64,000 nucleotides of DNA, taken from positions 868,001-932,000 of the forward strand of contig NZ_SMZK01000001.1 of NCBI RefSeq assembly GCF_005938085.1, in the 5' to 3' direction. Position numbers and translations under genes: made by a program. Each line of letters starts with the position of its first letter. The stretch's first letter is position 1. The stretch comes from Haloterrigena sp. H1. GTDB lineage: Archaea > Halobacteriota > Halobacteria > Halobacteriales > Natrialbaceae. Shown here one piece after another: positions 36,564-46,536 of this stretch. Under the pieces are notes generated by a model. It was not told where the DNA came from and searched no databases. It was given only the letters and a program-made list of their open reading frames with translations.

Positions 36564-36965
36564 GTGACCCGTTACTCGGAGGAAGACACCGAGTTCAACT
36601 TCCAGGTCGAACTCTCGCCGCTCCCGGACCACGTCATCAAGGAGACCGGGTTCGGCCCGATTCGGATCGTCGGCCACAACGGGTTCGACACCGAGCGAGC
36701 CAGAGCGCTGCTTCGCGGCGATCGGCGACGCGGCGAGTTGCTCGAGTACGTCGAGCCGATGCTGGCGGCGACGCCAGCGTTCTATACGTTTCTCGATGAA
36801 GACGGCACGTCCTGCCAGTTGCGGACGGCCGAGACGGTCCAGGTTGAGTATCGGATCTATCCCGACGGTGCGTGCCAGCAGGCGCTGATGGACGGGATTA
36901 TGACGATCGCGACGAGCATGCGGTACGTCCAGAACGCCGTCGTGGCGGTCGCACAGGCCGAGTGA
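36564..36965 (+). CDS. Small alpha/beta protein of the acidic cluster
   Basis: 133 residues starting at a GTG. Unlike its upstream neighbours it has a folded-looking alpha/beta sequence (VELSPLPDHVIKETGFGPI; FYTFLDEDGTSCQL; a C-terminal helix). No catalytic motif seen. It lies 141 bases downstream of the RHSTM gene on the same strand and convergent with the ABC operon. Membership in the cluster is inferred from strand and position. Confidence 0.65.
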   Translation: MTRYSEEDTEFNFQVELSPLPDHVIKETGFGPIRIVGHNGFDTERARALLRGDRRRGELLEYVEPMLAATPAFYTFLDEDGTSCQLRTAETVQVEYRIYPDGACQQALMDGIMTIATSMRYVQNAVVAVAQAE

Positions 36966-36986
36966 GCCAACCGAACGCCGGGAGAG

Positions 36987-37949
36987 TTAACAGCGGTGGA
37001 GCGCGGCTCGCGGAAACGTTACTCCGACCTCGTCTCCGACGGCGGGCGGGTCATCCGTGTACGCATCGACGGTGATCTCGTCGAACGACACCGTCACCCG
37101 ATTAGTCGCGTCCTCGCGGACGACTCGCTCGACGATCGCCGAGACGTCACTGTCGGACTCGCCAATCATGACCGCTTCGGGCCGAATCGCCACGTGTCCA
37201 GCGGCCGGACTGCCGTCGATCGAGCCTGCAAGCGACGGTGCAGCCGACAGCGGAATCGCGTTCGCTCCGGTGAAGTTCGCCACGGCGGGCGAGGCGGGCC
37301 GCTCGAAGACGTCTTCGACGGTTCCGTTCTGAATGATACGCCCGTCTTGCATCACGACGATTCGGTCCGCGAGGGCGCGCGCCGTCGTGCGGTTGTGCGT
37401 CACGTATACGGCGGTGACGTCTGTGAGGGCGTCAGCCAGGTCGTCCCGAAGCGTCTGCCGGGTCGGGACATCGAGCGCCGCCAGCGGCTCATCGAGCAAC
37501 ATTACGTCGGGCTGAACGGCGAGTGCCCGGGCGAGTGCCACTCGCTGTTTCTCCCCACCGGAGAGCGTCGGCGGATAGCGGTCGGTGAGGTCGCCAACGC
37601 CGAGTTCGGCTAGCAGCTCGTCGACGTCCCGCATCTCGTCGTGATACCGATCGCCGTATTCGACGTTCGCGCGGACGGACATGTGGGGAAACAGGGCGTA
37701 GTCCTGAAAGACGAATCCGAAGCCGCGTTGCTCCGGCGGGCGGTCGCTGAGCCGCCGTCCGTCGAGGGTCACGGTTCCGCCGTGGTCGTGAAAGCCGGCA
37801 ACGGCCTCGAGCAGCAGCGTCTTGCCGCTTCCGCTCGGTCCGAGGATGACGAGGCTCTCGCCACGTTCGACGTCGAACTCGGCATCGATAGTAAACTCCT
37901 CGGCACCCTGCGCGGTGAACGTCGCTCGGACGTCTGCGTACAGCCCCAT
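36987..37949 (-). CDS. wtpC: Tungstate/molybdate ABC transporter ATPase
   Basis: 320 residues. Walker A GPSGSGKT near 38-45, signature LSGGEKQR, Walker B MLLDEP, then a C-terminal regulatory (TOBE-like) part. Powers import of oxyanions together with the two genes upstream on the same strand. Overlaps the permease stop codon by one base. Confidence 0.88.
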   Translation of the reverse strand: MGLYADVRATFTAQGAEEFTIDAEFDVERGESLVILGPSGSGKTLLLEAVAGFHDHGGTVTLDGRRLSDRPPEQRGFGFVFQDYALFPHMSVRANVEYGDRYHDEMRDVDELLAELGVGDLTDRYPPTLSGGEKQRVALARALAVQPDVMLLDEPLAALDVPTRQTLRDDLADALTDVTAVYVTHNRTTARALADRIVVMQDGRIIQNGTVEDVFERPASPAVANFTGANAIPLSAAPSLAGSIDGSPAAGHVAIRPEAVMIGESDSDVSAIVERVVREDATNRVTVSFDEITVDAYTDDPPAVGDEVGVTFPRAALHRC

Positions 37950-38929
37950 CAGGGCATCCCTCCCTTGATCGTATCACTGTCAGTGAGATACCGGACGACG
38001 AGGAAGACGAACGCCGACACCGCGAGCAACAGGAATGCGACTGCCCCGCTCTCGTCGAGCCCGCCCCCGAGGTACGTGTTGTAGACGAAGACCGGGGCGT
38101 GCTGGGCCCGAACCACGCTGCCCTCGACCGGATAGAAGAACGAGACGCTGTAGGCGACGACGGCGACGGCACCGAACTCGGAGACGGCTCGAGCCCACGC
38201 GAGGACGCCCCCGGTAATCATGCCTCGGATAGCGAGCGGGCCAGTCACCCGGCGGAACGTCTCTAAGCGGTTCGCGCCGTGAATACGAGAGGCGTACGTC
38301 AGCCGGTCGTCGATCGTCTCGAACGCCTCGCGGGTCGTGTTGACGGCGTAGGGTGCGGCGACAAACGTCATCGCCAGCACCATTCCGACCATCGTTCCCA
38401 GCACCGATAGCTGTGGGAACGCCCCATCTTGTCCGAAGCCAAAGAGGATGATAATACCCGCAACCGAGTGAGGAACGACCAGCGGAAGGTCGACGAGACT
38501 CTCGACGAACTGCTGGCCGGCGAACCCCTCCGCGAGCAGATGTGCGAGCGGGACGCCAAGAAGGAGGCTGAGCACGGCCGCTAGCAGTGGGCCGTACACG
38601 CCGAGATAGAGCACACGATGGACGGTGGGATCGAGCGCCTTCTCGAGGACGAGCGAAGGGGACTGTCGTGCGACGAACAGGAACAGCGGTAGTCCCAGCG
38701 CGACCATGAGGAGGCTCCCGACGGTCGCGGTCATGACGGTAAACGGTGAGCCATCGAGCGCGTAAGCGGTGACGGCTGTGCTGCCGATCATGAAGTACGC
38801 GTACCAGGTTGGCCTGTCGAGTATGAACGCGGTCGCAAACGCCAGCAGTTGGATGGCGATGAACGCTGTCACCAGCGACGCTTGTCCGACGGTTCCGTCC
38901 CCGAATCGCGTTTCAGTTTTTATTGCCAT
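37949..38929 (-). CDS. wtpB: Tungstate/molybdate ABC transporter permease
   Basis: 326 residues with about eight hydrophobic segments and the permease-ATPase coupling motif around EAFETIDDRLTYASRIHGAN. Middle gene of the binding protein-permease-ATPase operon. Confidence 0.87.
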   Translation of the reverse strand: MAIKTETRFGDGTVGQASLVTAFIAIQLLAFATAFILDRPTWYAYFMIGSTAVTAYALDGSPFTVMTATVGSLLMVALGLPLFLFVARQSPSLVLEKALDPTVHRVLYLGVYGPLLAAVLSLLLGVPLAHLLAEGFAGQQFVESLVDLPLVVPHSVAGIIILFGFGQDGAFPQLSVLGTMVGMVLAMTFVAAPYAVNTTREAFETIDDRLTYASRIHGANRLETFRRVTGPLAIRGMITGGVLAWARAVSEFGAVAVVAYSVSFFYPVEGSVVRAQHAPVFVYNTYLGGGLDESGAVAFLLLAVSAFVFLVVRYLTDSDTIKGGMP

Positions 38930-38991
38930 GATCGCTGCGTATCGGTTGGTAACTGCCTGCTGGTTCCGTCACGAATCCCACCGGGGAGCCG

Positions 38992-39999
38992 TTATAGCTC
39001 CAGCGGTCCAAGGTTGGACTTCGCGCTTGCGACTTCCATCACGCGGTCGGGAACTGCATCCTCAGTGCTCTGTGGCACGACGATGGGTTCGACCGGCGTC
39101 AGCCCCTGGTCCTCGAGGATCTGGCGGCCCGGATCAGTTCCGAAATATTCGACCCACTGTGCGCCGAGTTCGGGCGACTGCGCGACACTCGGGACAGTCA
39201 TTCCGTAAGCGATGGGCGCACCGGTGTACGTCCCCGACTCGGTTTCGACCTCCGCTTTCGCGTAGTGGTCCGCGTACTCGCTGTTGGCCTTCGAGAGGTC
39301 GACCTCCGGCTGAAGGTCGATAAACGGTTTCTCGGCGGTACTGGAGATCGACTGGTAGTAAAACACGTAGTCCAGTTCGCCCGACTCGAGTTGGCCCTCG
39401 AGGTTCGTCTCAGTCCCAGTTGGAACCACCGAGTTGTCGCGGAGTGCCTGATAGGTAGCTTCGTCGTAAAGGCGCTCGCCGTTGAACTCCTCTTTCCCGA
39501 GTTGTTGGGTCATCACCGCACGGTAGCCACCGGGGTCGACTGCCGGATCCGAGTGGCCGATCGTAATGTCGTCACGGCTGAGCACCTCCCACCAGTTGTC
39601 CTTCGAGATTTCGTCCGCACCCGGTGAGTCGTCCCGGTACTGGATCGACATCGAGTTCGTGGTGAAGACGACGTACCAGTCTCCGTAGTCGGGAACCACG
39701 TCGTCGCGGATGAGCCGGAAGTCGGAGACGCCGAGTACGTCAGCGTTCCGTCCCTGCTGGGTGATCTTGTTTTTGGAGTCGACCGACCCCTTCGCCTCGC
39801 GCGTGACGTCGGCATCGTATTCGTCCTCGAACTGCGGTTGCGCCTCGCTGAACGGTGGCGCGAGCGATCCCGCGTGGAAGATCATCATCGAGTTCCCGCT
39901 TTCACCGCTGTTTCCTACCCCGGTACAGCCGGCCAACCCGAGCGCCACAGCGGTTCCGCTCCCCGCCAAAAACGCTCGCCGCGTGCGTTGTTCTGACAT
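38992..39999 (-). CDS. wtpA: Tungstate/molybdate-binding lipoprotein
   Basis: 335 residues. TRRAFLAG and lipobox LAGC give a Tat lipoprotein signal; FHAGSLAPPFSE and GVSDFRLI are the oxyanion-contact regions of the WtpA/ModA class. First gene of the operon. Tungstate versus molybdate cannot be decided by eye; WtpA-type proteins prefer tungstate. Confidence 0.88.
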   Translation of the reverse strand: MSEQRTRRAFLAGSGTAVALGLAGCTGVGNSGESGNSMMIFHAGSLAPPFSEAQPQFEDEYDADVTREAKGSVDSKNKITQQGRNADVLGVSDFRLIRDDVVPDYGDWYVVFTTNSMSIQYRDDSPGADEISKDNWWEVLSRDDITIGHSDPAVDPGGYRAVMTQQLGKEEFNGERLYDEATYQALRDNSVVPTGTETNLEGQLESGELDYVFYYQSISSTAEKPFIDLQPEVDLSKANSEYADHYAKAEVETESGTYTGAPIAYGMTVPSVAQSPELGAQWVEYFGTDPGRQILEDQGLTPVEPIVVPQSTEDAVPDRVMEVASAKSNLGPLEL

Positions 40000-40234
40000 C
40001 GATACATCGCCGTTGCATCGGTACGGGTATAATCGTTTCCCCGGTCGTTCGTGCGCAGCGGAACCAGACCGACCGAATCCGGGTGCAACGTACGAAGTGA
40101 ACGCGAACCGGAAATTTCGTCCTGTTCAGGCGCGCGATCGACTGTCCGATGCAAACCGATTTCTCGTCCGATCACGAACAGCGACCCGAGTGGCTCCGGC
40201 GTTGATTCGACTGGAGCTATCGCGTGATCTACGG

Positions 40235-40978
40235 ATGACCATCGAAAAGGAGTTCGACCCCTACTTGCGGATCGATGACGCGGCCGTCGACCGAAGCGAC
40301 GTCGAGATGTTGCGCGCGATCGACGACTGTGGCTCGTTATCGGGTGCGGCCGACGCCCTCGGGCGCTCCTATCCCCACCTGCAACAGCGGGTTGTCGCGC
40401 TCGAGGAGGCGATCGGCCCGCTGGTCGAGCGCACCCGTGGGGGTGCCGACGGTGGCGGGAGTTCCCTGACGGAGACGGCGCGAGAGCTGCTAGCACGGTT
40501 CGATCGGCTGGTCGCAGCCTACGAGGGCGTTGCGCGCGTTGACGAAACAGTGCTGTCGGGACCGGTCGTCGACCGCGACGGCGAACTCGCGACCGTCGAG
40601 ACGCCCGTCGGCGACGTGCTGGCGGTCGTGCCAACCGACGCTGCGAGCGCAGCCGTGACGATCCGTTCCGACGCGGTCAGCCTGCACACGCCGAGTGACG
40701 TGCCACGGGCCGAGGGAACCAGCGTCCGAAACCGGTTTTCCGGGGCCGTCGCGTGGCTCGATACTGGTGATGCCGTCGCGCGCGTTGGAATCGACCTCGA
40801 GGCCGAGCATGACTCGAGCGGTGATGGAGACGAACCGCCCGAACTCGTGGCGCTCGTTACCCGCCAAAGCGTCGAGACGCTGGGCCTCGAGCCCGGCCGG
40901 TCGATCGTCGCCTCGGTGAAGGCGACGGCAGCGCGTGGGATCGAACGGGACGATCGGTACGGGGAGTCACAGCCATAA
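40235..40978 (+). CDS. ModE-like regulator with TOBE-type C-terminus
   Basis: 247 residues from the ATG at 40235. LysR-type winged helix as in ModE (LSGAADALGRSYPHLQQRVV at about 36-55), then a C-terminal part (about 105-240) with a mop/TOBE-like oxyanion-binding pattern. Divergent from wtpA across 235 bases, so it most likely represses or controls that operon in response to molybdate or tungstate. Confidence 0.83.
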   Translation: MTIEKEFDPYLRIDDAAVDRSDVEMLRAIDDCGSLSGAADALGRSYPHLQQRVVALEEAIGPLVERTRGGADGGGSSLTETARELLARFDRLVAAYEGVARVDETVLSGPVVDRDGELATVETPVGDVLAVVPTDAASAAVTIRSDAVSLHTPSDVPRAEGTSVRNRFSGAVAWLDTGDAVARVGIDLEAEHDSSGDGDEPPELVALVTRQSVETLGLEPGRSIVASVKATAARGIERDDRYGESQP

Positions 40979-41048
40979 CCAACCTCGGCCGTCGACACGA
41001 CTGCGAGAGAGCCACAGGCCTTTCTCGTGGCGGCACCTATCACTATGT

Positions 41049-41498
41049 ATGTACGACTCGATCCTGGTCGCGACCGACGGCAGCGAGACGGCGACGACCG
41101 CGGTCGACCACGCGGTCGAACTCGCAGCGCGGTTCGACGCGTCGCTATACGGCATCGCCGTCGCTGACGACCGGACCGACTACGATACGGGGATCGTCGA
41201 TCCCGACGAGGCAATGCAACACCTTCGAGAGCGTGCTGCAGGCTGGCTCGAGACGGTCGAATCGAAGGCAGCCGACGCCGGCGTGGCCGTCGAGACGACG
41301 GTACGGACCGGCGTCCCCCACGAGGAGATCCTCGCGTGCGCGGACGAGAACGATATCGACGTGATCGTCGTCGGTGCTCGGGGTCGCTCATCGCTCAAGG
41401 GTGCCCTGCTCGGCAGCACCATCGACAGGGTCGTCAGGGTCGCCGACCGGACGGTCCTGGTCGTCGGGGACGATGCCGACGACAACCGGACGGGATGA
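41049..41498 (+). CDS. Universal stress protein
   Basis: 149 residues from the ATG at 41049. MYDSILVATDGSETA at the start and VVGARGRSSLKGALLGS as the ATP-binding G-x2-G-x9-G(S/T) signature. Second of three such proteins around the acetate genes is the next gene. Confidence 0.88.
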   Translation: MYDSILVATDGSETATTAVDHAVELAARFDASLYGIAVADDRTDYDTGIVDPDEAMQHLRERAAGWLETVESKAADAGVAVETTVRTGVPHEEILACADENDIDVIVVGARGRSSLKGALLGSTIDRVVRVADRTVLVVGDDADDNRTG

Positions 41499-41548
41499 GT
41501 ACCGCCGGAGGGCGAACATTTACGTCCGCTGTCGTATGACATACCCCT

Positions 41549-42049
41549 ATGTCATTGCTCGTTCCCTTCGACGGGTCGGAGTTGGCCATGAACGCACTCG
41601 AGCGCGCCGCCACGTTCGGCGAGCTGCTCGACGAGGAAGTCGTTGCGCTGACGGTCATTCCTGACGACGAGGACTACGCACGGGATCGGGGCTGGATCAC
41701 GCAAGGGGAACCGTTCGAGCCGGAGACGATCGCCGCGGGCATGGAGACCCGCGCCAAAGAGGTCGCGCCGGAAGCGACCGTCCGATCCGAGCGGGTAAGT
41801 TCGGACGAGCCAACTGCGACGTCGACGACCAACGTCGTCCGCGAGATCCGACGGGTCGCCGGCGACCTCGAGGCGTCGGTCGTCTTCATCGGTTCCGAGA
41901 ACGCGGGCTCGGTCATCGCACCCCAGTCGAGCGTCGGCAGCCCGGTCGCAAACGACCAGCGGTACGACGTCTACGTCGTTCGCGAACCCGGTGAGGAAGC
42001 CGATTCCGCGGACTTCTCGGATGTCGATTCCACGCAGGACGCACTCTAA
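41549..42049 (+). CDS. UspA-like protein, diverged
   Basis: 166 residues. LLVPFDGSELAMNALERA matches the USP start, but the C-terminal nucleotide-binding glycine motif is replaced by SENAGSVIAPQSSVGSPV, so ATP binding is uncertain. About 50 bases after the preceding USP gene. Confidence 0.78.
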   Translation: MSLLVPFDGSELAMNALERAATFGELLDEEVVALTVIPDDEDYARDRGWITQGEPFEPETIAAGMETRAKEVAPEATVRSERVSSDEPTATSTTNVVREIRRVAGDLEASVVFIGSENAGSVIAPQSSVGSPVANDQRYDVYVVREPGEEADSADFSDVDSTQDAL

Positions 42050-42202
42050 TCGCGGCCCGTACCGGCACTCGAGCGACACCATTCTTGCTGTTAGACGACG
42101 TGGTCGATAGACGGCAACCCAGCCACTAGACGACGGGCGTTTCACTGTCCGCGAGTCCAGAGGAACGTTTATTCCGCTGACCGACCACGTTTCGAACGAT
42201 AC

Positions 42203-44194
42203 ATGGTCGAACGAAATGGGCGGGGCCAAGAGACGACACCATCGTCAGGCGCCACCCACAGTCCACTCGACGCGTTCGTCGAGCAGGCGAACGTCTCGGA
42301 TCCGGCGATTCACGAGCGCTTCGAGACGAACTGGCCGGATTGCTGGACGCATGCGGCGGACCTCCTCTCGTGGGACGACCCCTACGATACCGTCCTCGAT
42401 GACGACGACGCCCCCTTCTACCGATGGTTCTCGGACGGACAATTAAATGCCGCCTACAACTGTCTTGATCGCCATCTCGAGTCGGGTCGGAAAAATCACG
42501 CCGCGATCCGCTGGGAGGGCAAACAGGGCGAGCGCCGGACCTACACCTATCAGGATCTCTACGTCGAAGTCAACGAGTTCGCGGCGGCGCTGCGCGACCT
42601 GGGCGTCGAAGAGGACGACGTCGTGACGATCTATCTGCCGATGATTCCCGAACTGCCGATCGCGATGCTGGCGTGTGCCCGGATCGGCGCTCCCCACAGC
42701 GTCGTCTTCGCCGGGCTCTCTGCGGACGCGCTCGCGACGCGGATGGACGCCGCAAACAGCGAGTTTCTGGTCACCTGCGACGGTTACTACCGACGTGGCG
42801 ACGCCTTCAACCAGAAGAGCAAAGCGGACAACGCTCGCATCGGCCTCGAGCAGGACATCCGGACGGTCGTCGTCGACCGACTCGGCGACGATATGCCACA
42901 CATCTTAGGCGACGACGAGTGGGACTACCACGAGTTGTGTGCCGAGTTCGCGGGCGAGACGGTCGAGCCAGTCTCACGTGATGCCGAAGACATGCTGTTC
43001 CTGATGTATACCTCGGGGACGACCGGCGAGCCGAAAGGCGTCGTCCACTCGACCGGCGGCTATCTCGCCCACGTCGCGTGGACGAGCCATGCGGTCCTCG
43101 ATATCAAACCGGAGGACACCTACTGGTGTGCGGCGGATATCGGCTGGATCACGGGTCACTCCTATATCGTCTATGGCCCGCTTGCGCTTGGGACGACGAC
43201 GGTCATGTACGAAGGGACGCCCGACTACCCCGACCGGGACCGGCTCTGGGAGATCGTCGATCGCAACGCCGTCGATGTCTTCTACACTGCACCGACGGCG
43301 ATTCGCGCGTTCATGAAATGGGGGTCTGACTATCCGAATCGACACGATCTTTCCTCACTCCGGCTGCTTGGCACCGTCGGCGAGCCGATCAGTCCTCGTC
43401 CCTGGAACTGGTATCGCGAACAGATCGGCGGTGGCGACTGTCCGGTCGTCGATACGTGGTGGCAGACCGAAACCGGCGCCGTGACGGTTTCGACGCTACC
43501 GGGCGTCGACGAAATGAAGCCCGGCTCGGCCGGCCCACCGCTGCCGGGCATCGATGCTCGCGTGATCGACTCCCACGGCGACGAAGTTGAACCCGGCGAG
43601 GCCGGCTATCTCACCCTCGCTCGCCCGTGGCCGGGGATGGCCCGGACGCTGTACGACGGCGACGAGCGATTCGTCACCGAGTACTGGCGGCGCTTTTCGG
43701 ACCCTGATGCCGACGAGTGGCGCTACTTCAGCGGTGACACGGCCCGGATCGACGAGGACGGCTACATCACCGTCCTCGGCCGGGTCGACGACGTCATCAA
43801 CGTCTCCGGTCACCGCCTTGGGACGATGGAGATCGAGGGCGCAATCGCCGACGTCGATGGCGTCGCCGAAGCTGCCGTCGTCGGCCGCTCGAACGAAACC
43901 GGCGACACCGAGATCTACGCGTACGTTAGCACCGAACGCGAACGCGAACCCGACGAAACCGTCCGCACCGCCATCCTCGAGAGCATCGAGTCGGCGATCG
44001 GACCGATCGCCCGCCCTGCAGAAGTGATTTTCACGCCGGAACTGCCAAAAACCCGCTCGGGCAAGATCATGCGCCGCCTGCTCGAAGACGTCGCCAACGG
44101 TGAGGAACTCGGGGATACGAGCGCGCTCCGGAATCCCGAGATCGTCGGTGAGATTCAGGCCGAAGTCGGGGACGGCGGTCACGCCGGCCAGTGA
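42203..44194 (+). CDS. acsA: Acetyl-CoA synthetase, copy 1
   Basis: 663 residues, the usual length of AMP-forming acetate-CoA ligase. YTSGTTGEPKGV near 270, WWQTETG near 420, and KTRSGKIMRR near 618 with the lysine that is acetylated in regulated members. Activates acetate to acetyl-CoA. A second copy lies at 46879-48855; the two are clearly paralogous along their whole length. Confidence 0.93.
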   Translation: MVERNGRGQETTPSSGATHSPLDAFVEQANVSDPAIHERFETNWPDCWTHAADLLSWDDPYDTVLDDDDAPFYRWFSDGQLNAAYNCLDRHLESGRKNHAAIRWEGKQGERRTYTYQDLYVEVNEFAAALRDLGVEEDDVVTIYLPMIPELPIAMLACARIGAPHSVVFAGLSADALATRMDAANSEFLVTCDGYYRRGDAFNQKSKADNARIGLEQDIRTVVVDRLGDDMPHILGDDEWDYHELCAEFAGETVEPVSRDAEDMLFLMYTSGTTGEPKGVVHSTGGYLAHVAWTSHAVLDIKPEDTYWCAADIGWITGHSYIVYGPLALGTTTVMYEGTPDYPDRDRLWEIVDRNAVDVFYTAPTAIRAFMKWGSDYPNRHDLSSLRLLGTVGEPISPRPWNWYREQIGGGDCPVVDTWWQTETGAVTVSTLPGVDEMKPGSAGPPLPGIDARVIDSHGDEVEPGEAGYLTLARPWPGMARTLYDGDERFVTEYWRRFSDPDADEWRYFSGDTARIDEDGYITVLGRVDDVINVSGHRLGTMEIEGAIADVDGVAEAAVVGRSNETGDTEIYAYVSTEREREPDETVRTAILESIESAIGPIARPAEVIFTPELPKTRSGKIMRRLLEDVANGEELGDTSALRNPEIVGEIQAEVGDGGHAGQ

Positions 44195-44319
44195 CGTTTC
44201 GCAAACTCAGATAGTCCGAAATCAGTTCGGGTTGTAGCTTCCGACTGATCCTGATTACTCCTCACGAACACCGGGAAGAGGCGATACAATTATGTTCGCG
44301 AAACCAAAAGCAGCGAACC

Positions 44320-46536
44320 ATGAGCCTCGAGCAGGGGATGGGGGCGGTGCTCAGGCGCCAGGAGTACGAGTCGCTTCTCGACGCTGCCGAGACCTACCGC
44401 GAGGCGCTGGTGATTCGCCTCTGTGCCGACGTCGGCCTCGGGCCGGCGGAACTCACGCGGCTCACGATCGACGACATCGAGCAGGTTCGGATCGACCCAC
44501 CACGGTACCTCGTCCGGGTTCCGGCTGAGGATGGTGGGCGGGATCGAACCGCGTATCTGCCGACTCGCGTCGAGCGCGAACTCCGGCGGTACGCCCGAAG
44601 CAACGGGCTCTCGACCGACGATCGGATTTTCTCGGTGACGCCTCGCCGACTCCAGATGTTGGTCTCCGACGTCGCCGAGCGGGCAAGCGAGCTGTTTAAC
44701 GACCCCGGCCTCGCCGACCTCTCCACGAGCGATCTCCGGCAGTACTTCGCCCACACCGCCTTGGTCGAACACGACGTCAACCCCCGCGTCGTCAAGACTG
44801 CCGGCGGCTGGCGCAGTTTCGAAGCCCTCGAGTCGTATCTTCCCGAGCCGACCGATACCGAAATCGTCGAGGCCTTCGACGCCGTCGAGCGGCCCTCGGG
44901 CCCCGGTCACGACCCTGCCAGCGGCCAGTCAGGGCCGATTGTGGGTGACGACAGCGTTATCCGCCTCTTGCTGGCGGCGAGCGATCGGTACGCGTTGCTC
45001 CGGCTCGATTCGGACGGCTACGTCGAACGCTGGAATCGCAGCGCGGCAGCCATGTTCGGCTATCGAGCCGGCGAGATCGTCGGCACACACGTCTCGACGT
45101 TCTACCCCGACGACGCCGTCGAGGACGGCGCACCCGAACGGGCACTGTCGACGGCCATCGAAGAATCGGGCACCGAGACCGAGGGGTGGCGCGTCCACAA
45201 GGACGGATCCCAGTTTCGCGCGACCGAGGTTATCTCGCCGCTGCGGGACGATCAGGGCCGCCATCGTGGATTCGCCGTCTTCGTCCGCGATGTCACGGTC
45301 GCCCACGAGGAACTGGCGACCGCCCGCGAAAAGCGGGACGAACTCGAGCGGCTGTACGCGGTCGCCCGCCGTCATCGTGACGTTACGCACGCGTTACTAG
45401 ATTCAACAGATCACGAGGAGATCGAAACGTCGACGTGTGCCGCCCTTACCGACGGCACAGCCTACGAGTTCGCGTGGATCGATCGCGCGACGATGTCGAA
45501 TCACCGCCGTGAGTGGCGTGCCTCCAGCGGGATCGAACCCGACGCGGTCGAGCGCGTTCTCCCCGAAGAATGGGACAACGAGCCGACCGCCGAGTTCGAG
45601 CACGCGGATTCGGAGACGGGACCCCACGCTGGGGATCGAACGGTCCTCGTCGCAACCGACGTGACGGCATCGCTCGAGGACGACACGTTCGAGGGGGCCG
45701 TCGCGCGCGTGCCGCTTGCCTACGGCGATACCGTCTACGGACTGCTCTCGGTCGCGACCGAGCGCCCGGGGGCGTTCGACGACGACGAGCGGGCCTGGCT
45801 CTCGACGGTCGGCCGGCAGGTCGGCTACGCGATCGCCGCCATCCGCCGGCGAAACCTCCTGTTGTCCGACCGCGTGACGGAACTCGAGGTCGCCTGTTGC
45901 GACGAGCACTCGTTTTTCGTCGACGCATCACACCAGCTCGATTGTCGTTTCGAACTCGACTCGCTGGTTCCGATCGACGAGTCGACTCAACTCTACTACG
46001 TCCGTCTCGAGGAGGCGTCACCGGCCGACGTCTTCGAACGTGCCGAGGACGACCCCGGTATCGAGGACTGTCGACTGGTCGAGACCGACGAGGACGGCTG
46101 GCGCGTCGAGTTCGTCATCGACGGCTCCTGTCCGATCGTCACGCTGACGGAGTACGGCGTCACCGTTCGCGAGGCGGTTTTCGAGGACGGCACGGGGACG
46201 ATCACCGGCGACTGTGCAGTCGACGCGGACATTCGGACCATCGTCGACGGCCTTCGATCCGCGTTCCCGAACTCCGAACTGGTCGGGAAACGCGAGACCG
46301 AGCGAACCGTCCAGACCGCCCGCGAGTTCCGAGAAGGGCTCGAAGATCGCCTGACGGATCGCCAAGAGGCAGCGCTTCGGGCGGCGTATTTCGGCGGCTA
46401 CTACGACTGGCCCCGGGAGAGCACGGCCGAGGAGGTCGCGGACGCGATGGGTGTCTCCTCACCGACGCTGCACAATCACTTGCGAAAGGGCCAACACGAG
46501 TTGCTTCGGACGTTCCTCGACGATCCGGACGGGTAG
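44320..46536 (+). CDS. Bat-like regulator with inactive integrase-like N-terminus, PAS, GAF and HTH-10
   Basis: 738 residues. About 1-190 resembles a tyrosine-recombinase catalytic domain (LGPAELTRLTIDDIE; STSDLRQYFAHTAL ... ESYL) but lacks the first catalytic Arg and the GH histidine; about 200-320 is PAS; about 350-510 GAF; the end (LTDRQEAALRAAYFGGYYDW) is the HTH-10 domain of bacterio-opsin activator. Such proteins sense light, oxygen or redox and switch genes. Placed between the two acsA genes. Confidence 0.88.
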   Translation: MSLEQGMGAVLRRQEYESLLDAAETYREALVIRLCADVGLGPAELTRLTIDDIEQVRIDPPRYLVRVPAEDGGRDRTAYLPTRVERELRRYARSNGLSTDDRIFSVTPRRLQMLVSDVAERASELFNDPGLADLSTSDLRQYFAHTALVEHDVNPRVVKTAGGWRSFEALESYLPEPTDTEIVEAFDAVERPSGPGHDPASGQSGPIVGDDSVIRLLLAASDRYALLRLDSDGYVERWNRSAAAMFGYRAGEIVGTHVSTFYPDDAVEDGAPERALSTAIEESGTETEGWRVHKDGSQFRATEVISPLRDDQGRHRGFAVFVRDVTVAHEELATAREKRDELERLYAVARRHRDVTHALLDSTDHEEIETSTCAALTDGTAYEFAWIDRATMSNHRREWRASSGIEPDAVERVLPEEWDNEPTAEFEHADSETGPHAGDRTVLVATDVTASLEDDTFEGAVARVPLAYGDTVYGLLSVATERPGAFDDDERAWLSTVGRQVGYAIAAIRRRNLLLSDRVTELEVACCDEHSFFVDASHQLDCRFELDSLVPIDESTQLYYVRLEEASPADVFERAEDDPGIEDCRLVETDEDGWRVEFVIDGSCPIVTLTEYGVTVREAVFEDGTGTITGDCAVDADIRTIVDGLRSAFPNSELVGKRETERTVQTAREFREGLEDRLTDRQEAALRAAYFGGYYDWPRESTAEEVADAMGVSSPTLHNHLRKGQHELLRTFLDDPDG

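Noticed and set aside
40013..40154. TTGCATCGG and its complement CCGATGCAA in the divergent wtpA/regulator gap, considered as a ModE-type operator
   Set aside because: The two 9-base words are 125 bases apart; a match of this length in a gap of this size is expected by chance about one time in ten, and neither is itself a palindrome.
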